Part shown: one piece after another, positions 42,001 through 48,144 of the stretch
How positions within the stretch are numbered: the first letter of the stretch is position 1
How the letters are laid out: each line of letters begins with the position of its first letter
DNA from: Lepeophtheirus salmonis
Lineage: Eukaryota > Arthropoda > Copepoda > Siphonostomatoida > Caligidae
Length of the DNA: 64,000 bases
Assembly (NCBI RefSeq): GCF_016086655.4
Contig: NC_052132.2
Location: 15,130,805 to 15,194,804 of the forward strand
Direction: 5' to 3'
The notes under the pieces: model-generated
Database searches by the model: none
What the model was told of the DNA's origin: nothing
Seen by the model: the letters and a program-made list of their open reading frames with translations, nothing else
Made by a program: the position numbers and the translations under genes

Positions 42001-45000
42001 TCAAAAATTATATCAATTGATATCACGTGTTTTTTCTCAAGAATGAAAGAATAATAATAAGAGTTTGAGAAAAAAAAAATCTTGGGATGAAGTATGACTT
42101 TAGTCGTAAGAGCGCTCACTAATAAGAACAAACAAAATTCGTTTTCACATAACAGCGTTTATATTTTATAAAAATATTAACATATACTCTCATAAATTAT
42201 GACTAAATACATAGTACATACCAATAAAAATAATAAATATATATGATTCACATCAGGGAGTACTATTTACGGTGCACCCAATATACACGTTGGATGTTAT
42301 TATCAAATTGGATAATAATAAATAACCTAAATATTAAAGGGCCGGCATATAGGCCATAACTCGCTTGCAATATTTCATTAATACGAGGGTCATTTGAAAA
42401 GTCCGAGAGATGGCCCTACTGACCCGTATTGAAGTTATATTTTAGTTAGTAGCATCTTTTTGAAGAACACACAATAACTTTCATCCAGATCTGTCTATTT
42501 TTTTATGTTTGACATTCATTTGAATCGAGACAGTGATTTACAAAAAATAGACGAAAAATAATTTCGTGTGTTGAATATGCATTACCTTATAGAATACAAA
42601 ACGCATCTGGAGATTAAAAAGAAGCTGGATAAACATTATGGGGACTCTGCACCTTCGATTAGAACAGATTATAAGTTGTCGCAAAATTTTCGGAGGAACC
42701 ATATGGGCACAAGTAACGCTGAACGTTCTGAACGCCCTGTTAAAGTTACTATCACAGGAATCATTTATGAAATCCATGATATGGTGATGGACGTGTGAGC
42801 TGGTGCATTATCATGATGGAAAAATATTTTTCTGTTGGCTCATTTGATGTGTTTTTCTTGCAGCTTGGTTTTCGAACGGTCCAATAACGATGAATAACAT
42901 AACCTATAATAGCTATAAAATACCCTTTTCCAGATAGTTGATGATGATTATTCCTTGCGAATCCAAAAGACAGTCAAAATAATCTCTCCGGTCAATTCCT
43001 CGATCCAAACGATTGTCACACATTCATACCGACAAAGTTTATTTAATTAATGTAGATATCACTCCTTATCATTGACATCAAGTTGTTTTCAATGCAAATG
43101 TAAAGTATTTTTATATATACATATATAAAGCCAATTGATGAATTTCCGTTAGGGTTAATTGGATATTTGTTCCTTTAACGTAGTAAAATGTCAACTTTGA
43201 GTACACAAGATGACATCTCTTTCCATTATGATCCAATTTATAACGTCTGCGAAAATTATCCTTTCATGATTTCTAACTTGTGTTAAAACAATGAGTAATG
43301 CTCAGATGAAAGTGTTCTTTTTCTGTGTTTGACGGGAGTGCAAAAGAATTTTCTTGTATGAATAATTCGGAAAATAATTAGAAAAGGCTAACCAACAGAC
43401 ATTTATTTTGTCATTGTTGAAAATTTTATTAATATATCAATATTGTATTTTCAATTTCAATATCATTTAAAATCATAATTTTTACAATATTTAAAAAATA
43501 AAACTAGTCTTCGATGATTATTTTTTCCATGACATTATTGTTCATAACTTCTTTTAGTCTTGCATGTACAAAAACTTTTTTTTTTCCCCTTAACTTTTTT
43601 GATTTTGAATAAATTGAAATACCGTTGTTATTTGTATATATATATATATTTAAACGACACTCCCTTTTTGATTTATAACGCAACCACCTATGTAGTCTCA
43701 ATGAGCTTCTCCCAGATCAGATTAACCCAAATCCACCAGAGATATTCCTTAAGAAACTCACTGAAGGAAAAAAACTCGTGAAAAAAATATTGAAAGCATG
43801 TATGGTACAGGAAACCAGTATGAAATTTGTAGTTGGATCACTGAGTCCCAACATAAGCCTTTGACTACGACGCAAAGCACTTAGATTCACGTTTACAAAC
43901 TTGAAAAAGGAGTCCAGTGTGAGAAAGAAAATGAGACTTTGTTTTGGGAGCAAAAATAACTTTATTTGAAGAAAACGGAATTCTGTCGGTAAAAACCACA
44001 AGTGTAAGTTACTAAACACAAAAAATTTAAGAAAAATTAATATGAACCACCCTAAAAAAGAGCCACTCCAACAACCAAGAAAGAAGAATTATAGAGAATC
44101 CTTGAAGAATTTCTCTTTTATCTATCACAATATCCAAAGCATTTTTATTCGCCTATGGGCATAACAAATAATCACACTCTAGAATCATTCAAATAGTTAA
44201 TGATCAGTTTGACTGTATGAATGCTAGTAGATCATACAACAACAACCTAAAAATCTTGTGGATTTGGTATACATTTGGAAGAACAAATTCATACTTTGAA
44301 CGAAATGGAGTGGTTTGTTTTGTCCATGAAAGGGATGGGGAAAAATTTTCACCTTCCATTTCAAAAAGGGAATTTTAATCTCCATAAGTAAATTAGATAA
44401 TATACATACATAAAAAATATTAATATAGGCCTACATACAGATAGTTCATTATTATTAATATATATTCAATGCAAATTAATGTTAGTCATTTTAAATAACT
44501 ACTTTGGAAATTGTATCAAGCCTCACCTTTATATATAGTCACCTTGACTGTCACACCACCTTGCCAATAATATTTTTCGTTCCCTATTGCCTCTTAAATA
44601 ATATTTATATTTGAGTAAAAATTTCTTGTTATTGTGTAACTCATCACCCGATGATTATCTATCCATTTAATATCTTAACTTAGAGTCGGACGTTGCAGTT
44701 TAATTTTGACTTTTTTTTTTAAATGACATCTAAAAAAAATTTCCTTCATTTCCTTACAGGCATCTTTATTCAATTGTCACTTTCCAAGTTCTAATCAAAT
44801 TTCATATATGGGATGGGTAGCCGAAGGAATATTAAATCGTAATCAACCGTGGCAAAATTGGAAACCAAAGTTTTTTGCTCTCAAAGGACGAGAAGTGTGT
44901 ATACTTGATTCACCTCCGGTGAGTATAAAAATTTCACTAGTATATTTTGAATTACAAGTACACACAAGGTTAATAGAAGTACCATCATGTAGTTGGGCTT

Positions 45001-47972
45001 ACCAGAAATTTCAATTTAATGTGCCGTACTGACTGTTGGGCAAGACATACATATTTTGACGTCATAGAGTATGACAATGGCATATTAATAGCATATAATA
45101 CTTGAAGTTATATGATTAACAGTAACAGCATATAATCTATGACGTCACTATTGTAAAGCGTGGATGAAGTCAAACATAAGTTGTAAAAGCGTTATGGTAT
45201 AACCTTGTATTTTTATTAACCTTGCAGTTCACATGGTGTTGTGTCAGGACTTATTTAGGACTAAAGACTGCAGTCCCGTCCCGTTTCGGTCTGGTCTATT
45301 ACAGTCCTATAACTTATAAAGTTCAATCCTTGATGACGTCACTCAGCTTTATTTCTTTTTCTTTTTTATCAGTTCTAGAAGGACTGATAGTCGTAAAGGC
45401 TGGTCTTAAGACTGACTGAACAAATAAGCCTGTGCACAACACTAGGCACATGTGGATTTTGCATGTTTATTATTTATTTTTAATAGACTCATTTGGCCTA
45501 TGTGATCTTATGTTTACTTTATTTCGGCAGACGACTTTTTCGGATTGGAGTAGAAAAAATGTTCAAAAATATGACATCACTCATGCAATGCTTCGAATAA
45601 TAAAAGAGAGCGAAAATGTAGATGAACGACAGCATTGCTTCCTCATTCAGACATCCAATCAGGAATCTCGCTATTTCTCCATGGAAACAAGACAAGAACT
45701 CCTACGACTAGAGAGCTATTGGCATAAAGCTGTTTGCCATGCAGTTTGTCAATTAGAGGTATACCATAGATCCCATATCTAATACATAGTTTACACAACT
45801 AGATCAAAACGAATGGTATCTTTTTTCTTTTAAATAGAGTTCATCTTTTCACGTAGTTTATAAAAATCGCCCTGGAGAGTTAATACTGGATTGGAGTAAA
45901 GGCTTTCTTTTCAGACATATTTCCTCGAACGTTTTTACATTCGCTTATAATTTCTCTCAGCTCAAAGGCTCATCTGATGATGGTAATGAAATGCTCACAT
46001 TACTCTTCAGAGATGCAAGCTCAGAGGATGCTGATCAGGATGGAACGATTGAAGTGGTAATGTTATTAATTGACTCTTTTTTTTCTTTTATTTTTCAACA
46101 AAACTTAGGAAATCTTAGGGTTATGATCCAAAATATATTTACTTTCAAAAAAGAGATGTAGATTGTAAAAGTGAGGAAAATAATTGTCCATTCTGTTCTT
46201 TGAACCTCAAGAAATGTATACAGGGTTATCCATATTATTTTATTATTTGAAAGCTACATTTAATGAAATTCAGTCACTCATAATGATAACCTTGGCTACA
46301 CAGCACTAAAAGCTTTGGCAGGGCCAGGCAACTTCGTGCAGGTCCAGCTTTGCTATTATACGGGTAATAGACTTCTTCGAGAATCCACAGACATTTTGTG
46401 GCTAATACATCTTGCACCTTTTTTTTTTTGCCTTGTGGGCCGGTTGTTAGAAGGTGTAATTTCTTCCCTAGGATGCACATCCATCCAGGAAATCTAAAAT
46501 AAAAGTGCAAAATCAATATGATTTGCCTTAGTTAGTACATAATCCTGTTTGTAACATGTCTACTTTTTCATGTGAAGAATACTGTTTTGAACTTTAAGAA
46601 GTACAAATACATATATTGAACTCCCCAATAAATAGACTGAAAACTGATAATTATTCTCTGTTTAAGATCCCTGCTGTAACAATCATGATTGAAACTAAGT
46701 AAATTTTTGGCTGAATTCAATTTTAAAAAGAAATCATGGGTATCCTGTATAAGTTTCCCCGCACGTCATACCTTCACTTTCTATATCGAAATTGGAGATA
46801 GCGACAGAGGAAAGATGAAATTAAATTCTTGCAGCCTTTTAAAATAAGATAATAACTCCGAAAGCGAAGGAACACAAATCTTGACTTTTTCGAGTTATTT
46901 GATTCAAGAATTGTATATTTAAGGACCGAACCTTATAAGTTTAGATCTGCTGATATGTAGGACTGAATTTTAACCGCACCAAAACTGAACTGGACGGAAC
47001 CTAGTTTAAACCCCTCTTATGATTCGTTATCTTGCATTTTTTGAGACAATGTTTCAAATTATAAAACTTTTTATAGAAAAACTTCAAAAATCCATAGCCA
47101 TATTCAAAAAATATTTTCAAAATATTAAATTTGTAGAAAAAAAACTCAAAATCCACAGCTACTCACAAAAAAATTTCAATTATAAATGTAAAAAGAAAAA
47201 AATTCAAATACTCAATTTTTTCAGGAAATATTTAAATTCACAGAAAATATAATTTTTTTGTAAAAAAAAGTTGATGGTTTAAATTAAATTTCAAATATTA
47301 CATTTTTTGAAGAAAAAAAATCAAATATTAAATTTTCAAGTAAAAAACCAAAAAAAAATTTTTTTTTTTTTTTTGGGGGAGGGTCAGCCCTTCTAGCCCA
47401 TTATCTGCGGATACCCCTGTTTAGCTCCTTTCTAAAACTCATATCACATCACATACATTTTCTCAAATTTCATATAAAGTACTTCCTGCTTTGTTTTTCT
47501 TTTTGAATATGAATTTAACTAAACGCCTGCAAGATTTTAATTATTTTATACATAAAATTGTTCTTTGTATATTGCTCTCTTTTTTTTCTGTATACTGTAA
47601 TGGTATATGAATCAGTGGGCACTATATAAAGTGCACCCGGTGACGCGTTTTCATAAATTAATAAATTATTTTTTACTCGCTAGATGGCTCTTAATTTGAA
47701 ACAATATTACTTTTTCAATGGTTGGTAGATAAAATCTCCATCATTCAAAGAAAATACTTCGTTTAAAATGATCAAAAAAAGAAATATACTCATTCTTTCT
47801 GATAAATTATTTTTTCAATTAATTTCGTATACCTAACAATCTTTTATTTTTGCAGGATGTCATCTGCCCCAAACTCCAGGACCTTTTGTTCTTCATGCAC
47901 TCCTTCCTCACTGCTAAAGTTGCATCGATGGATCCTTTGTTTCTATCTGATAAACGACTGTATATCTCCTGA
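17869..47972 (+). CDS. SNTG1: Gamma-syntrophin (nine exons; N-terminal exon not found)
   Basis: Syntrophins are membrane-associated adaptors that bind dystrophin-family proteins through their C-terminus and recruit channels, kinases and receptors through a PDZ domain. Exons: 17869-18012, 22105-22255, 29737-29901, 29965-30132, 31264-31448, 44760-44918, 45531-45758, 45838-46056, 47856-47972. All junctions use GT/AG and every phase matches, giving 511 codons plus a stop. Order: first half of PH1 (residues 1-48), PDZ (about 49-135, carboxylate loop SLGIGI), a Ser/Thr-rich linker, second half of PH1 (RRRWIDY to SNWIKLISEQV), PH2 (YMGWVAE to FLIQTSNQE), then the syntrophin-unique region with QLKGSSDDG and AKVASMDPLFL, the gamma-syntrophin signatures. 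Family length is about 520-540, so one short 5' exon is missing. Introns are 63 bp to 13.3 kb. Which gamma paralogue this corresponds to is not resolvable; in flies there is one, Syn2. Confidence 0.93.
18093..18512 (-). mobile_element. Truncated mariner fragment (transposase 3' end)
   Basis: This segment aligns with 23477-23900, including the outer TTTAAAATCTGAACACTTT end and the CTTCTCCTCGACATA block. On the - strand the transposase C-terminus ends in GYIN near 18228. The other end of the element is missing at about 18512, where an unrelated sequence begins. Confidence 0.65.
18528..20167 (-). repeat. Retroelement-like insert with 60-bp tandem repeats, carrying a nested mariner
   Basis: Outside the nested mariner (18714-19420) this GC-richer segment is open on the - strand from 20065 to about 19430. 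It contains four tandem units of about 60 bp (19677-19913), each encoding a variant of VNDVSPRNGQGACVPKTS. The right edge reads, on the - strand, ACACAACA followed by GCGACGAGGATGGGATC, reminiscent of the junction between an LTR end and the primer-binding and leader region of a retroelement. A 9-bp direct repeat AAACTATTT lies just outside both edges. No RT, integrase or second LTR is seen, so the class is a guess. Confidence 0.3.
18714..19420 (+). mobile_element. Internally deleted mariner, nested insertion
   Basis: A 707-bp element with TIR CTGGTAGTTGYATAAAT at both ends and TA duplications inside a TATATA target. An ATG at 18864 opens MNDEAKRDMVATLLRAGRSV, a helix-turn-helix N-terminus, running to 19031. 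A second block in another frame reads NIWLPQSPDLSPLDYSVWW, the third catalytic Asp region, then ADALEGVIAADGGYIQ, the C-terminus, stopping at about 19300. The middle third of the transposase is deleted, joining DNA-binding and C-terminal parts out of frame. Confidence 0.85.
20168..21230. other. Intronic AT-rich stretch
   Basis: Part of syntrophin intron 1. No element ends or coding remnants recognised. Confidence 0.5.
21231..21904 (-). mobile_element. Decayed mariner, about 670 bp
   Basis: Ends match as inverted repeats: left CAGAGTGAGGACCCAAAAA, right on the other strand CGAGTGGGGACCCAAAAC. On the - strand about 21590-21370 carries FWPTSNGPP (third Asp block, frameshifted) and, in the next frame, HPNLDLLRASIMTVW and LPVKAVI, typical of the mariner C-terminal part. 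Frameshifts and missing N-terminal sequence show it is dead. Confidence 0.75.
22105..22255 (+). CDS. SNTG1: Gamma-syntrophin exon: first part of PDZ
   Basis: Acceptor CCATAG, donor AAAG|GTAAAG, ending in phase 1. It encodes LRIVKLNRHDDG, then SLGIGIKGG (the PDZ carboxylate-binding loop) and YIGDAILK. Confidence 0.93.
22917..23200. mobile_element. MITE of the TGTGCTCATGAAA family, copy 1
   Basis: The left end GTCTGAGCGTGCTCATGAAA and the right end TTTTTCATAAGAACACTTAC plus AGTAGTTACTCA are inverted copies of each other. The same ends occur at 34174-34372. About 284 bp, no coding capacity. Confidence 0.6.
23468..24052 (-). mobile_element. Short mariner derivative (C-terminal half)
   Basis: The right end, read on the - strand, is CAGGGTGGTCTATTGAAATT; the left end TAGTCTATTAAAATATGAAC is its diverged inverted copy. 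The - strand interior corresponds to the C-terminal part of a transposase ending EGYINN near 23590. The copy is a relative of the fragment at 18093-18512. Confidence 0.65.
24055..26450. other. Intronic AT-rich stretch with one MITE fragment
   Basis: About 25925-26275 has GACTG/GGTCCT-rich words (AAGGACTG, GGAACCGGTCCTTG, TAAGGACCGGCACAACA) of the TAGTGTTGTG MITE family described at 45234-45444. Otherwise nothing is recognised. Confidence 0.45.
26452..27819 (-). mobile_element. Mariner interrupted by a hAT-like MITE
   Basis: Outer ends match: left TAGGGTTGATCTCTTCTAAT; right on the - strand CAGGGCTGATCTTATCTTTT, with TA flanks. The - strand encodes a broken mariner transposase: AKPQRRTARHIIPEQSKLRR and KVFLLSDKNF (first catalytic Asp, Glu changed) near 27790-27610, SPDANPLD with a stop then SVYARLEERC (third Asp block) near 27290-27240, and GFRPRIEAIIRAEGSHIE at about 26640-26590 as the C-terminus. 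The coding sequence is split between 27220 and 26711 by the MITE. Confidence 0.85.
26711..27213. mobile_element. hAT-like MITE nested in a mariner
   Basis: Imperfect inverted repeats of about 65 bp. Left CAGGGGGTATCATGGGAG, then CATGCATTCGGTCCCCTC and AAAAGTTGC; right on the - strand TAGGGGGTATCGGGGGAG, then CATGCATTCGGACCCTTC and AAAAGTTGC. A direct repeat TGGACAC flanks it (26704-26710 and 27214-27220; 7 bp exact, the eighth base differs), close to the 8-bp hAT duplication. The interior is AT-rich and non-coding. Confidence 0.8.
27822..29147. other. Intronic AT-rich stretch
   Basis: Contains one right-end-type fragment of the TGTGCTCATGAAA MITE family (about 28405-28465, TTTTTCATGAGCACACTCAC). 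No other content recognised. Confidence 0.45.
29148..29275. mobile_element. 128-bp MITE with hAT-like ends
   Basis: Perfect 11-bp inverted repeats CAGGGATGTCC (29148-29158) and GGACATCCCTG (29265-29275) enclose a G-rich and then T/A-rich core. CAGGGATGTCC is a typical hAT start. No clear 8-bp target duplication is seen. Confidence 0.6.
29458..29612. repeat. Tandem duplication of about 85 bp
   Basis: The block around TGCATTAATATGAAAATGAA, CCACTCAAACTAACAGG is present twice (about 29458-29530 and 29543-29612). The last 40 bases are identical and the first part is diverged. It lies 125 bases before the next syntrophin exon. Confidence 0.8.
29737..29901 (+). CDS. SNTG1: Gamma-syntrophin exon: second part of PDZ
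   Basis: Acceptor TTTTTTTTCAG, donor GAAG|GTAGAG, phase 1 at both ends. It encodes NEEVLSCASHDEAINILRN and QVVLTVKHYK, the last helix and strand of the PDZ domain, then the start of the linker. Confidence 0.93.
29965..30132 (+). CDS. SNTG1: Gamma-syntrophin exon: linker and start of PH1 second half
   Basis: Follows a 63-bp intron; acceptor CTATTCAG, donor GAAG|GTATTT, phase 1 at both ends. Ser/Thr-rich linker (SSKEPSTPGSTTSD), then CVRRRWIDYVE. Confidence 0.92.
30443..30677. mobile_element. MITE of the TAGTGTTGTG family, copy in intron 4
   Basis: The right end AAGGACCGACACAACACTA is the family terminus; the interior carries GACTGCAGTC, GACTGATAGTCGTAAGGA and GACGGGACTG, shared with 45234-45444. 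The left end is diverged. Confidence 0.6.
31264..31448 (+). CDS. SNTG1: Gamma-syntrophin exon: end of PH1
   Basis: Acceptor CCCCATAG, donor CAA|GTAAGT. It encodes VPLLMAYITRYIHGTD to LSNWIKLISEQVTIL and ends in phase 0. The following intron is 13.3 kb. Confidence 0.93.
32267..32410 (-). repeat. Dispersed repeat, copy 1 (pair with 51690-51860)
   Basis: Read on the - strand it matches 51690-51860: GTGCACGGACTGCAGTACT, AAAATTGTATACTCCCATC, CTATCAATATTATTTT, ending near TTTGAAAGAT. No coding capacity. Confidence 0.6.
33340..33602. repeat. A-rich internally repetitive element, copy 2
   Basis: A-rich tandem words (AAATTTCAAAAATCCA) are followed by a GC-richer tail CCTTCAGCCCACTTCC TACGGACACCCCTG. 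Its reverse starts CAGGGGTGTCCG, a hAT-like terminus. Confidence 0.5.
34174..34372. mobile_element. MITE of the TGTGCTCATGAAA family, copy 2
   Basis: Left ATAACTAGTGTGTGTGCTCATGAAA (34174 on) and right CCATGAGCACAGGCACAC, TTAGTTACTCA are imperfect inverted repeats, with GAGAGTAAT at equivalent depth in both. The interior has the TTGGACTCGTAGTAGAG, TTGAGGATC block shared with many other copies. Confidence 0.65.
34386..34985 (-). mobile_element. 5'-truncated, internally deleted mariner
   Basis: Left end CAGGGAGCGGGGATC with TA. On the - strand 34936-34830 encodes NLRTVQRIRKKLEDTW (DNA-binding part) fused by an internal deletion at about 34815 to DSAPCHVSK, WPPNSLDLNPLDYFVWGY (third catalytic Asp block) and RFRGRIEAVIDANGDYIE, stopping at 34510. 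The first catalytic block is missing, the join is out of frame, and the right TIR is lost at about 34985. Confidence 0.85.
34986..35215. repeat. Dispersed repeat, TGTGCTCATGAAA family interior
   Basis: Shares GTAGTAGACTAGAATTAAGGATC, CTTACAGCTGATC and GACACGTTCATTTTCGGTT blocks with copies at 34174, 36000, 36420 and 38790. Confidence 0.55.
36000..36215. repeat. Dispersed repeat, same family
   Basis: AGTAACACTCAATATG, GGCAGAGTTAAAATT, GCTAATTAAATAAAAAATTATGAC and CCCGTTCATTTTCGGTT match the family. Confidence 0.5.
36420..36690. repeat. Dispersed repeat, same family
   Basis: TGTATGTACTCATAAAAG start, TTACGGAGTTATAAGCG, TATTGGGCTCAGAGTAGAAG, GTGAGGATGGAC, GCTCTCCTTTCAAAG, CAGGATTACCACG. The copy is fairly complete. 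Confidence 0.6.
37929..38155. mobile_element. MITE of the TAGTGTTGTG family, copy in intron 5
   Basis: Left CAGTGTTGTGTAGAAC, right CCAATACAGCACTA; interior GGTTCAGTTCAGTCCGG, TTATAACTTATAAAGTTTG matches 45234-45444. Confidence 0.65.
38790..39060. repeat. Dispersed repeat, TGTGCTCATGAAA family
   Basis: AAAAGAGTAACCCAGAAGAT, CTTGCAGAGTTTTAATTGCA, CATTGTTGGAGCAGAATTGAG, CCTTGTCACAGCTAATTGTA and GCAGCTCTCCTC match the family. Confidence 0.6.
40155..40650 (-). mobile_element. Mariner-derived short element, copy B
   Basis: Left CGAGGATGGTGTAAAAACTC with TA, right on the - strand CGATGGTGGTCTGAAAAATT. It is colinear with copy A at 14386-14898. The - strand near 40270-40170 reads MDALLEEVSKAIRRL, a transposase C-terminal scrap. 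Its right half is the left arm of the palindrome at 40514-41940. Confidence 0.7.
40514..41940. repeat. Large inverted repeat with mariner in the loop
   Basis: The arm 40514-40762 is the inverted copy of 41671-41940. Shared words include ACGTTCTAAAAGACTTTCT, TGTCATACAT, CAAAATGGCYGAAGCTTTGG and AGGGTGG/CCACCATCG. Arms diverge by roughly a quarter. The mariner occupies exactly the spacer. Confidence 0.8.
40764..41669 (+). mobile_element. Decayed mariner at the centre of a palindrome
   Basis: TIRs: left CCGTGTGCTTAAAAAGTCTT, right on the - strand GCGGGTGTTTGAAAAGTCTT, with TA. The + strand frame from 41137 reads KSLRFQKQPLLSQVEKRILN, then DKVIFFSDENAFIVDPVING, the first catalytic Asp block of mariner. 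Frames around it (from ATG 40929, MGAKRKEIDVLVHTGH) are the N-terminus with stops. The sequence after 41390 is degenerate and the second and third Asp blocks are not found. Confidence 0.85.
41782..41965. mobile_element. Mariner-derived short element, copy C (truncated)
   Basis: Begins CGAGGGTGGACTGAAATG with TA and continues as the inverted counterpart of the right half of copy B (CTCAACGTGAAGATGGCAGC also occurs, reversed, in copy A). It is cut off near 41965. Confidence 0.6.
42384..43030 (+). mobile_element. Mariner with internally inverted coding sequence
   Basis: Left end CGAGGGTCATTTGAAAAGTC with TA. The + strand frame 42568-42795 is a mariner N-terminus (KLDKHYGDSAPSIRT, HMGTSNAERSERPVKV, YEIHDMVMD). 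From 42796 to about 42990 the coding homology is on the - strand: read from 42990 down it gives TVFW, then SQGIIIINYLEKG, LLDRSKTKLQEK and FFHHDNAPA, the second catalytic Asp block. The two parts face each other. No right TIR found. Confidence 0.75.
43705..44400 (+). pseudogene. Coding-like transposase debris, perhaps P-element type
   Basis: The + strand frame from 43708 reads DQINPNPPEIFLKKLTEGKK, then CMVQETSMKFVVG, with stops further on. Around 44190-44390 a frame gives QFDCMNASRSYNN and another FQKGILISISKL, reminiscent of the DVLNSRS and following region of P-element/THAP transposases. The similarity is weak and spread over several frames. Confidence 0.25.
44760..44918 (+). CDS. SNTG1: Gamma-syntrophin exon: start of PH2
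   Basis: Acceptor TCCTTACAG, donor CCG|GTGAGT; 53 codons in phase 0. It encodes QISYMGWVAEG, WQNWKPKFFALKG and VCILDSPP, the first strands of PH2. Confidence 0.94.
45234..45444. mobile_element. MITE of the TAGTGTTGTG family
   Basis: Left TGGTGTTGTGTCAGGACTTA; right, reversed, TAGTGTTGTGCACAGGCTTA. The interior contains AAGACTGCAGTCCCGTCC and GGACTGATAGTCGTAAAGGC. It fills a third of a 612-bp syntrophin intron. Terminal sequence suggests hAT, but no 8-bp duplication is clear. Confidence 0.7.
45531..45758 (+). CDS. SNTG1: Gamma-syntrophin exon: middle of PH2
   Basis: Acceptor TTTCGGCAG, donor GAG|GTATAC; 76 codons, phase 0. SDWSRKNVQKYDITHAML, QHCFLIQTSNQESRYFSM, LESYWHKAV: the PH2 strands and C-terminal helix. 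Confidence 0.94.
45838..46056 (+). CDS. SNTG1: Gamma-syntrophin exon: syntrophin-unique region
   Basis: After a 79-bp intron; donor GTG|GTAATG; 73 codons, phase 0. LILDWSKGFLF and FSQLKGSSDDGNE mark the syntrophin-unique domain that binds dystrophin relatives. Confidence 0.94.
46221..46747. mobile_element. Tc1/mariner-like MITE, 527 bp
   Basis: Left CAGGGTTATCCAT, right on the other strand CAGGATACCCATG, each with TA. The - strand frame 46516-46274 has no clear transposase motif, though its Lys-rich middle could be a broken N-terminal region. Confidence 0.6.
47035..47422. repeat. A-rich internally repetitive element, copy 3
   Basis: Repeated CAAAAATCCA/CACAGCTACTCAC and AAATTTCAAATATT words are followed by GGGGGAGGGTCAGCCCTTC and a tail that reversed reads CAGGGGTATCCGCAGATAAT. 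Copies at 33340 and 10975. Confidence 0.5.
47856..47972 (+). CDS. SNTG1: Gamma-syntrophin last exon
   Basis: Acceptor TTTTTGCAG; 38 codons then TGA at 47970. DVICPKLQDLLFFMHSFL and AKVASMDPLFL end the syntrophin-unique domain. The family usually has a short variable tail here; this one is only 9 residues. Confidence 0.94.
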   Translation, partial: DVICPKLQDLLFFMHSFLTAKVASMDPLFLSDKRLYIS

Positions 47973-48138
47973 GATTCTATGGATTAAGGCTTCAGACCGA
48001 AGGAAGCACGTGTTTAAGGGCTTATATCTTTCATATTATTCATACATACAAAGTTTGCCAATCAAAAAATATACATAACTATATATTTGATGTATTAAGA
48101 TTAAATCGGTCTTGCTTACTTTTTACAGTATTAAAAGC

Positions 48139-48144
48139 AATAAA
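48139..48144 (+). terminator. Likely polyadenylation signal of syntrophin
   Basis: AATAAA 167 bases after the stop codon, the first on this strand downstream. Confidence 0.5.

Larger units (their letters stand above)
31449..44759. other. 13.3-kb syntrophin intron built from repeats
   Basis: Sequence between exons at 31448 and 44760. It contains many of the repeats listed here: three MITE families, three mariners, a palindrome and A-rich blocks. Remaining segments are unassigned AT-rich DNA. A block at about 31735-31830 (ATTGTATCACACAACCTTTC) recurs at 53535 and 56430. Confidence 0.8.
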
